Shown: positions 7,374-12,418 of the stretch, piece after piece
How the letters are laid out: the number at the start of each line of letters is the position of its first letter
Numbering within the stretch: the first letter of the stretch is position 1
NCBI GenBank assembly: GCA_035570275.1
Contig: DATMNI010000451.1
Span: forward strand, 1-12,418
DNA: 12,418 nucleotides
Direction: 5' to 3'
DNA from: DATMNI01 sp035570275
GTDB lineage: Bacteria; Acidobacteriota; Terriglobia; Bryobacterales; Bryobacteraceae
The notes under the pieces: model-generated
What the model was told of the DNA's origin: nothing
The model's input: the letters and a program-made list of their open reading frames with translations, nothing else
The model's database searches: none
Program-made: the position numbers and the translations under genes

Positions 7374-8066
7374 CTATTCGGTGGGAACCGCAAACGTGCC
7401 GACGAAACCGCTGCGCTGCATGTGGTTGCTCCAGGTCTCGCCCAGCGCGTTGCCGGTATAGGCATTGGCGGTGGCGAAGGCCGGCATGGCATGCTCCAAT
7501 TTGGTCAACGGCGGATACCAGATTTCTTCGTTGCCGCACACGTGATCGCCCGCGTTCATAGCGCGGGTCTGCACCGTGGCCAGCGAACCGGCGGTCAGTC
7601 TGGCGGCGCCGCCGTGGACATTGCCGCCCTCAATTTCCAGATTCACCGGCGCGTAGTCCACCTGCACGACGTTCTTGAACAGGTCGGGCGCCTGCGCTTT
7701 GGCGAAGCTCTGGAGAGCGGCACGCTGCTCGGCGTTGGCCCGGCTATCCACGATCATCACCGCGATCATCGGGTTCACCGGCTCATGTACGTTGCCCAGC
7801 GTATGCTGCGAACGGACCACGCCGACCACGCCCAGTCCGGCGATGTTGACGCCTTTCCAGGAACCATTGTTGATTTTCCACCCGAACACGGCTTCCTTCC
7901 CGTTAATCTCGGCTTCGCCGTTGGCGAAACACGGGCCGGTATAGACGTCCGCGGTGCGGGCTTCCATGTAGTTGCCGTTGATGCCGTTGGCGGGCAAGCC
8001 GGCAGCAAAAGAAAACGAAGCGGCCATTGCAAACACAACGGCGATGGTACCCAGAACTTTCAGCAT
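7374..8066 (-). CDS. DUF1326 domain-containing exported protein
   Basis: 230 residues starting at ATG 8066, with a GAGAGGG Shine-Dalgarno 8 nt upstream. Residues 1-21 form a Sec signal peptide (LGTIAVVFAMAASFSFA). The mature part opens with YMEARTADVYTGPCFANGE (residues 33-51), the hallmark of DUF1326 proteins, followed by a beta-rich body (VFGWKINNGSWKGVNIAGL). Two cysteines, C46 (GPCF) and C177 (HVCGNEE), could pair or bind metal. The family has no established biochemical function. The stop codon TAG directly touches the start of the MerT-like selenoprotein gene in the same frame, so the two are cotranscribed and probably translationally coupled. That context hints at an envelope redox or metal-related role. 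Domain assignment is confident; function is unknown. Confidence 0.88.
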   Translation of the reverse strand: MLKVLGTIAVVFAMAASFSFAAGLPANGINGNYMEARTADVYTGPCFANGEAEINGKEAVFGWKINNGSWKGVNIAGLGVVGVVRSQHTLGNVHEPVNPMIAVMIVDSRANAEQRAALQSFAKAQAPDLFKNVVQVDYAPVNLEIEGGNVHGGAARLTAGSLATVQTRAMNAGDHVCGNEEIWYPPLTKLEHAMPAFATANAYTGNALGETWSNHMQRSGFVGTFAVPTE

Positions 8067-8086
8067 CGATTTTTCCCTCTCTTCAG

Positions 8087-8092
8087 ATTATA
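8087..8092 (-). promoter_or_regulatory. -10 box of the DUF1326-selenoprotein operon
   Basis: The minus strand reads GCTATAATCTG, a perfect TATAAT 20 nt before the ATG at 8066. Spacing upstream gives only a weak AT-rich -35 (around CTTATT). The short leader holds the Shine-Dalgarno GAGAGGG. Its position after the intergenic repeat suggests this operon is transcribed separately from the molybdenum hydroxylase operon. Confidence 0.5.
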
Positions 8093-8117
8093 GCGAACCC
8101 CGGAGAAAATAAGGATT

Positions 8118-8201
8118 TCACGCAAAGACGCAAAGTCGCCAAGAAAAACAAATTCTTCCGTTTCCCTTTGCGCTCCTTTGCGGCTTTGCACCTTTGCGTG
8201 A
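8118..8201. repeat. inverted intergenic repeat of CGCAAAG units
   Basis: The left arm 8118-8143 and right arm 8176-8201 are 26-nt inverted copies agreeing at about 22 positions; both ends read TCACGCAAAG toward the centre. Each arm is made of short tandem units (CGCAAAG with 1-3 variable bases), and the right arm has an additional unit at 8166-8175. The spacer contains AAGAAAAACAAATTC. The palindrome fills nearly the whole gap between two minus-strand operons and could form a long hairpin that ends transcription of the upstream operon. From memory, similar sequences occur as dispersed intergenic repeats in many bacteria. It is not a CRISPR, because the units are too short and have no unique spacers. 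Confidence 0.75.
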
Positions 8202-8208
8202 GATCTTT

Positions 8209-8424
8209 TCACAACTGCTCGTAACAGGCCCGCGCCGGACTGCACTCGAAATCGTCTACGGCTTTGCCGTCCGGCCCCAAACAGTTCCACGTGTGCTGGC
8301 ACCAGAAGGCGCGATCGTTGCTGTATTGGATCGTGGGATCCTCCAGCGCTTCGATAAACATGCCCTTCCAACGCAGCTTTTCGCAGCGATTCATGCTGAC
8401 TCTAGTCAGTCCAGGACGTTCCAT
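8209..8424 (-). CDS. small cysteine-rich protein, last gene of the molybdenum hydroxylase operon
   Basis: 71 residues from ATG 8424, 11 nt after the FAD-subunit stop, with a GAGG Shine-Dalgarno 6 nt upstream; an internal ATG (residue 11, MNRCEKLRWKGM) is an alternative start. There are five cysteines: C14 and two C-x5-C pairs, C42-C48 (WCQHTWNC) and C61-C67 (ECSPARAC), plus histidine and many aromatic residues. There is no signal peptide or membrane segment. The regular cysteine spacing suggests a metal or Fe-S site or a disulfide-stabilised mini-domain. Spacing, ribosome site and composition argue for a real gene rather than a chance frame. I do not recognise a named family. Its position suggests an accessory role for the hydroxylase (assembly, electron transfer or cofactor handling), which is inference. 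Confidence 0.72.
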   Translation of the reverse strand: MERPGLTRVSMNRCEKLRWKGMFIEALEDPTIQYSNDRAFWCQHTWNCLGPDGKAVDDFECSPARACYEQL

Positions 8425-8435
8425 CTTAGGCCTCG

Positions 8436-9413
8436 TTATGCCTTTTGTTTAGCGGCCTCAAGCAGCGCGCGCTTCACCGCCACCCGCGCCAACGTAACCT
8501 TATATGCGTTCTGGCTGAGCGGCGTGGCGTCCGCCACCGCGGCCTTCCCGGCAGCCTCGGCCGTCTCGGCGTTGATGGACTTGCCGGCCAGCAACTTTTC
8601 GGCCGCCGCGGCTTCGTATGGTTTCGGGGCCACATGGCCGAGCACCACCTTGGCCGAAACCACCGTGTTGCCGCGCATGTGGAGCGCCACCGATGCCGCT
8701 ACCATCGGCCAGTCCAGCGCTTCCTTCTGCCGCACTTCATAGGTCGCAGAGCGCACCGCGCCCGCCGGCACGATGATCTCAGTGAGGATCTCGTTCGGCT
8801 TGAGCGCAATCTCGCGCGTGGTTTCGTTGGCCGGAGACAGGAAGAAACTGGCCACCGGCACCTCGCGGCTGCCCGCAGCCGATACCAGTTTCACCTTGGC
8901 CCCCAGCGCCACCAGCGCCGGCCCCAGGCTGGATGCGCTGACGAAATAAGCCGGCCCGCTGCTGAAAATGGCGTGGTATTGGTTCTCGCCATTCTGCACC
9001 AGCGACTTGCCGTCTTTCATCCCCAGCAGCCCCATGCCCTGGCGGTAATACCAGCAGCGCGGGCGCTGGCACAGATCGCCGCCAACCGTTCCCATGTGGC
9101 GGATCTGCGGGCTCGGAATGCCTGCCGCCGCTTCGGCAATCGATTGGTACGCGGCCTTCACATCGGCATTCTTCGCCAGTTCATCCATGGTGACCAGCGC
9201 GCCGATGCGCAACCCGGCGTCGGTCTTCTGGATGCCTTCCAGTTCTTTGATGTTCTTGATATTCACCACGCGCTTGGGCGAGTGGAGATGGTCCTTCATG
9301 AGGCTCAGCAGGTCTGTGCCGCCTGCCAGCACGTCCGCCTGGCCCCACTGCGCGCTCAGGAGAGCCGTGGCTTCCTGAACGGTGGTCGGATTGGCATATT
9401 CGAAGGATTGCAT
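8436..9413 (-). CDS. FAD-binding subunit of a xanthine dehydrogenase/aldehyde oxidase-type molybdoenzyme
   Basis: 325 residues with the CoxM/PaoB-type architecture. The FAD pyrophosphate loop VLAGGTDLLSLMK is at 28-40 and the second FAD motif MGTVGGDLCQRPRCWYYR is at 107-124; the C-terminal CO-dehydrogenase flavoprotein domain covers about 220-322. The subunit passes electrons from the [2Fe-2S] centres to an external acceptor. PaoB-like proteins add a [4Fe-4S] cluster using four cysteines around this second motif. Here only C115 and C120 are present, and the following loop (125-160) has no cysteine, so that cluster is probably absent. The ATG at 9413 overlaps the TAA of the molybdenum subunit by one base (TAATG), with GGGAGG 8 nt upstream. 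There is no signal peptide, so export would occur in complex with the Tat-targeted subunit. Confidence 0.94.
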   Translation of the reverse strand: MQSFEYANPTTVQEATALLSAQWGQADVLAGGTDLLSLMKDHLHSPKRVVNIKNIKELEGIQKTDAGLRIGALVTMDELAKNADVKAAYQSIAEAAAGIPSPQIRHMGTVGGDLCQRPRCWYYRQGMGLLGMKDGKSLVQNGENQYHAIFSSGPAYFVSASSLGPALVALGAKVKLVSAAGSREVPVASFFLSPANETTREIALKPNEILTEIIVPAGAVRSATYEVRQKEALDWPMVAASVALHMRGNTVVSAKVVLGHVAPKPYEAAAAEKLLAGKSINAETAEAAGKAAVADATPLSQNAYKVTLARVAVKRALLEAAKQKA

Positions 9414-11578
9414 TACGCGTTCCTCCCTTCCAGCGTGTTCAACACGTGCATGGGAGTCATCGGCATATTCGGAACCCGCATGCCGATGGCATTGGCCACG
9501 GCGTTACCCACCGCCGCGCAAATCCCAATGGCCGGCGGTTCGCCGAGGCCGATCACTCCGCGCTTATCGTTTTCCGGCCGGATATCCATGTGAACCACGA
9601 TATCGCCGATGTCCCTGATGCCGGCCAGCTTGTAGAATTCCATGTCGGGGTTCATGGTGCGGCCGGTCTGCTCGTCCATGATCCTCTCTTCGTACAACGC
9701 CGTAGAAATGCCCATGATGATGGCGCCGTGAACCTGGCTTTGCGCCAGCCAGGGGTTGATCACCAGGCCGCAATCCTGCACCGCCACGAACCGGTTCATG
9801 GTCACGATGCCGGTCTCGGTATCCACCGAAACGTCGGCGATCTGCACGCCCGCCGCGCCGGCCGAATTGAGCCCGCCCGGAGAACGCTGCAGGTTCTCAC
9901 CCTCTTCGGCGATCTTGCCGCCGCCGATTTTCTTGCAGGCCGCCGCCCACGTCATGCTTTTGTTGGGGCTGCCTTTGACCCGGATGTGACCATCCACAGC
10001 CTCCAGGTCATCGGGTTGCGCGTTCAGCGCCGGCCCCGCCGCTTCGTACAACTTGACCAGCGCGTTCATCCCGGCTTTACGAGTGGCCGATGAAACGCCG
10101 CCCACCGTGGTGGACCCGCCCGATGCGCCCGCCGCCGGCAGATCGCTGTTGCCGATCACCAGCTTGATCTGGCCCATCTCAAGACCCAGCGTTTCAGCCG
10201 CTACCTGAGTAATGATGGTTCGCGTGCCGGTGCCCAGATCCTGCGTGCCGATCTCCACCACCACCGAGCCATCGGGGTTGATGGTCACGCGGCACTTGGC
10301 ATTGTGGCCGCCGCCGCCCCAGGCGTTGAGGCCGATGCCGAGCCCGCGCTTCACGGGCCCTGAGCCCTTCTGGTCGCGCGGCGTCCAAAGTTTCTTCCAC
10401 TCGGAAAGCTCGGCGGCTTTGTCGAGCTGATACTTATACTGCTCGGCCCGCGGCGTGAATCCGGCATTCATCGAGAAGACCTGCATCGGGTCCACGCCGG
10501 CCTTGGCCGCGAAGTCTTCAATGGCGCAGCAGGTGAGGTATGACGCCTGCTGGTTGTTGGGCGCGCGCCAGGCCCGCTGCGGGCCGGCGTTCACCGAGAC
10601 CGCGGTATGGTTGAGCCGCTGATGGGGAATGTTGCTGTAGATATAGGGCAAGGGCGGGCTGCCGCCGCCGGTGAATCCACCGGTCGCCCAGGTATCGGAC
10701 TGCCATCCCGTGATGGTGCCATCCTTCTTGCCGGCGATTTTGATTTTGCCGTACGCGGACGGGCGATTGCCGGCGATCATCTGCTCCGTGGCCCGGTCGA
10801 GGAAGAGCTTAACCGGCGCGCCGCCGGCCTTCATCGACAGGTTGGCCGCCACTTCGGCCCAGGCGTCCGGTCCGAACTTGCTGCCGAAACCGCCGCCAAT
10901 GTACTGCATCTCCACTTTGATGCTGGTGGCCGGCACCTTGAGGTTGGGCGCCAGCGAGCCGGCGTATCCCGAAACGAACTGCACCGAAGGCCACGCTTTC
11001 ACCGTGGATTTCTCCGGCGCCGCCGGGTCGCCCTGCCACTGGATTACGCATCCGTGCGGCTCCAGGCAATTGTGGAAGACCACGGGGATTCCGTAGGTTC
11101 CGTCGGAAACAGCTTCGGCGTCCTGGAAGGCTTTGTCGGGGTCGCCGGTCACCTTTTCGCCCGCCGCCTTGCCGCGCGAGCCGGCCTTGCCGAGCGCTTC
11201 ATCCTTGACGAAGTGCGGCATCACTTCGTATTCCACCTTGATCATGCGAACCGCCTCTTTGGCGATTTCCTCGGTGGTGGCCGCGACCGCCGCGACCTCC
11301 GTGCCCTGCCACTGGATCTCTTTACCGGCAGGCGCTGCGACATGCACCGACTTCACGCCGGGCATCTTCTCCGCGGCGCTGGTGTCCACGCTGGTGACGC
11401 GCGCATGGGCATGCGGGCAGGTCAGGTAAGCTCCGAAGAGCAGGCCTTTCATGTTCAGATCCGACGAATACTTGGCGCGTCCCGAAGATTTGGCGGGGCC
11501 GTCCAGGCGCTTCATGGGCTTACCCATCACCTTGCGGCTTTCCATCGGCGGCCAGCTATAGTCTGGTGTGTTAGCCAT
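9413..11578 (-). CDS. molybdopterin-binding large subunit of a xanthine dehydrogenase/aldehyde oxidase-type enzyme
   Basis: 721 residues, close in size to PaoC-type subunits. It carries the small N-terminal aldehyde oxidase domain (about 20-125, including QWQGTEVAAVAATTEEIA) and the two molybdopterin-binding domains. Recognisable motifs are HNCLEPHG at 169-176, IGGGFGSKFG at 227-236, RAWRAPNNQQASY at 335-347, GTQDLGTGTRT at 444-454 and, near the end, GLGEPPAIG with E680 as the expected catalytic glutamate. It would hydroxylate an aldehyde or N-heterocycle with water as oxygen source; the substrate cannot be read from sequence. The ATG at 11578 overlaps the Fe-S gene's stop by 8 nt, with AGGGGG 7 nt upstream. 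There is no signal peptide. The Mo-cofactor maturation chaperone (XdhC/PaoD type) is not in this window. Confidence 0.95.
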   Translation of the reverse strand: MANTPDYSWPPMESRKVMGKPMKRLDGPAKSSGRAKYSSDLNMKGLLFGAYLTCPHAHARVTSVDTSAAEKMPGVKSVHVAAPAGKEIQWQGTEVAAVAATTEEIAKEAVRMIKVEYEVMPHFVKDEALGKAGSRGKAAGEKVTGDPDKAFQDAEAVSDGTYGIPVVFHNCLEPHGCVIQWQGDPAAPEKSTVKAWPSVQFVSGYAGSLAPNLKVPATSIKVEMQYIGGGFGSKFGPDAWAEVAANLSMKAGGAPVKLFLDRATEQMIAGNRPSAYGKIKIAGKKDGTITGWQSDTWATGGFTGGGSPPLPYIYSNIPHQRLNHTAVSVNAGPQRAWRAPNNQQASYLTCCAIEDFAAKAGVDPMQVFSMNAGFTPRAEQYKYQLDKAAELSEWKKLWTPRDQKGSGPVKRGLGIGLNAWGGGGHNAKCRVTINPDGSVVVEIGTQDLGTGTRTIITQVAAETLGLEMGQIKLVIGNSDLPAAGASGGSTTVGGVSSATRKAGMNALVKLYEAAGPALNAQPDDLEAVDGHIRVKGSPNKSMTWAAACKKIGGGKIAEEGENLQRSPGGLNSAGAAGVQIADVSVDTETGIVTMNRFVAVQDCGLVINPWLAQSQVHGAIIMGISTALYEERIMDEQTGRTMNPDMEFYKLAGIRDIGDIVVHMDIRPENDKRGVIGLGEPPAIGICAAVGNAVANAIGMRVPNMPMTPMHVLNTLEGRNA

Positions 11579-12206
11579 TCTTCGCCCCCTTCATTTTGCC
11601 AGCGGCTTCGAGCGCGGCTTTGCGAATGCCCATGTAGGTGCCGCAGCGGCAGAGATTGCCGCCCAAACCGTGCTTCATGTCGTCCATGGTCGGGTTGGGA
11701 TGCTCGGAGAGGAACCCCTTCACGGCCATTACAAAGCCCGGAGTGCAGTATCCGCACTGCTGCCCGTCGTTATTGACGAAGGCCGCCGAGATCGGATTGT
11801 TCACGGGCATGTTTTCGATGGTTTCGATGTTCTTACCTTGGGCGTCGATCGCCAGCACGGTGCAACTGTAGACCGTCTTGCCGCCCATGAGGACGGTGCA
11901 GGCGCCGCAGGTGCCGCGGTCGCAGACTTTTTTGGCGCCGGTCAGGTCCAGGTAATTGCGCATGGCGTCGAGCAGCGTCACGCGCGGCTCCACGGTCACC
12001 TTGACGGGCTTGCCGTTGATGTTCAGCGCGATCGGCACGGCGCCAGGACCCGTCACATTGGCGGGGGCCGGTGCCGCGATCGCTTCGTTTTCCAGTAATC
12101 CCGTTCCCACCGCGCCGGTTCCGATGCCCATGCCGCCAATAAATCCGCGGCGGCTGACTCCGGTTTTCGGCTTGGAGGGAAGCTCAGGTTCTTTTCGTGA
12201 ACTCAC
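11571..12206 (-). CDS. Tat-exported [2Fe-2S] subunit of the molybdenum hydroxylase
   Basis: 211 residues from a GTG at 12206 with GGAAGG about 6 nt upstream. The N-terminus carries a twin-arginine signal (SRRGFIGG, R19-R20, followed by a Gly/Ala-rich hydrophobic stretch and an AIAAPAPA cleavage region). The ferredoxin-type cluster uses C95, C100, C103 (CDRGTCGAC) and C115; the helical second cluster uses C151, C154 (CGYC) and C186, C188 (CRC). All eight ligands are present. The subunit relays electrons from molybdopterin to FAD. As in PaoABC-like aldehyde oxidases, only this subunit has a Tat signal, so the complex is expected to fold in the cytoplasm and be exported together. It is first in the operon; gene order is FeS-Mo-FAD, not the FeS-FAD-Mo order of paoABC. 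Confidence 0.95.
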   Translation of the reverse strand: MSSRKEPELPSKPKTGVSRRGFIGGMGIGTGAVGTGLLENEAIAAPAPANVTGPGAVPIALNINGKPVKVTVEPRVTLLDAMRNYLDLTGAKKVCDRGTCGACTVLMGGKTVYSCTVLAIDAQGKNIETIENMPVNNPISAAFVNNDGQQCGYCTPGFVMAVKGFLSEHPNPTMDDMKHGLGGNLCRCGTYMGIRKAALEAAGKMKGAKNG

Positions 12207-12257
12207 CAGACACCTTCCTTTCGTGCCATCTTTTCTGCGAAGGAGATTTTCCCGACT

Positions 12258-12266
12258 AATATATCA
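12258..12266 (-). promoter_or_regulatory. extended -10 promoter of the molybdenum hydroxylase operon
   Basis: The minus strand reads TGATATATT, a good -10 (TATATT) with the TGn extension, 51 nt before the GTG at 12206. No -35 consensus is found 17 nt upstream. The region is a local AT-rich dip in very GC-rich DNA, which supports promoter function. Confidence 0.45.
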
Positions 12267-12295
12267 GAAAACAGCGGGCGGCTGGGAAACGGAAC

Positions 12296-12388
12296 TGGGG
12301 CCGGGGCCAGGGGCCGGGGGTCGGTGGCCGGTGGCCAGTGGCCAGGGGTCGGGGGCCAGTGCCGGTGGCCGGGGGCCGGTGGCTGGAG
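12296..12388. repeat. G-rich GGTGGCC-type minisatellite with G-quadruplex motif
   Basis: Degenerate tandem units of about 7 nt (GGTGGCC, GGGGGCC, AGTGGCC and variants) run for roughly 90 nt on the plus strand. The first part, 12297-12320, has four runs of four or five G separated by CC, CCA and CC, a textbook intramolecular G-quadruplex motif. The tract sits just upstream of the molybdenum hydroxylase promoter. It is not coding: the only open frame across it is a Pro/His/Trp-rich artefact. Confidence 0.8.
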
Positions 12389-12418
12389 GCGCGGCAAACG
12401 GTTGCGCGGGGATTTGCG

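Noticed and set aside
8118..8201. CRISPR array
   Set aside because: Units are only 7-10 nt with inverted symmetry, there are no unique spacers, and no cas genes are present.
8060..8371. 103-codon minus-strand frame over the inverted repeat
   Set aside because: It crosses the palindrome and overlaps both the DUF1326 promoter and the small cysteine-rich gene in another frame.
8445..9593. 382-codon open frame on the plus strand
   Set aside because: It is antisense to the FAD subunit, whose FAD motifs are unmistakable.
10607..11776. 389-codon open frame on the plus strand
   Set aside because: It is antisense to the clearly identified molybdenum and Fe-S subunits; its His/Arg/Gly-rich translation is typical of a shadow frame.
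12203..12397. 64-codon minus-strand frame over the minisatellite
   Set aside because: The translation is a Pro/His/Trp repeat dictated by the GGTGGCC units and overlaps the promoter and ribosome site of the Fe-S gene.

Overview
The window looks like chromosomal DNA of a GC-rich Acidobacteriota member, probably of the Solibacter/Bryobacter type. Three things point there: a von Willebrand A protein of the 'acidobacterial VWFA-related' kind, an FG-GAP (VCBS) repeat protein, and intergenic repeats I associate with acidobacterial genomes. The taxonomy is inference. No RNA gene, insertion sequence, integrase or CRISPR array is visible. Every gene I can support lies on the minus strand, so transcription runs from high to low coordinates.

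Layout in transcription order. (1) 12206-8209: a tight operon for an exported molybdenum hydroxylase of the xanthine dehydrogenase/aldehyde oxidase family. It encodes a twin-arginine [2Fe-2S] subunit, a molybdopterin-binding subunit and an FAD subunit, joined by 8-nt and 1-nt overlaps, followed by a small cysteine-rich protein of unknown function. A G-rich minisatellite with a strong G-quadruplex motif lies upstream of its promoter. (2) 8201-8118: an inverted intergenic repeat built from CGCAAAG units. (3) 8066-6527: a secreted DUF1326 protein, then directly a gene with a MerT-like three-helix membrane domain. That reading frame stops at a TGA, but continuing through it gives a thioredoxin-like U-x-x-C motif (SPT-U-TTC), with a bacterial-SECIS-like hairpin right after the TGA. 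About 50 nt later one extra C in a CCCC run shifts the frame; removing it restores a continuous thioredoxin-like domain to the stop at 6527. I read this as one selenoprotein gene of about 281 codons with a one-base frameshift or sequencing error. (4) 6382 (or 6403) to 444: a roughly 1,681-residue exported TPR protein whose N-terminal region resembles a vWA fold without its metal site, coupled by an ATGA overlap to a secreted vWA protein with an intact MIDAS. (5) 342-1: the start of an exported FG-GAP repeat protein that runs off the window.

How they work together: the molybdenum hydroxylase genes make one periplasmic enzyme. The DUF1326 and selenoprotein genes probably form a membrane/periplasmic redox or heavy-metal module. 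The TPR and vWA genes probably make a cell-envelope protein pair. The selenoprotein is the most notable item; it requires selenocysteine machinery elsewhere in the genome.
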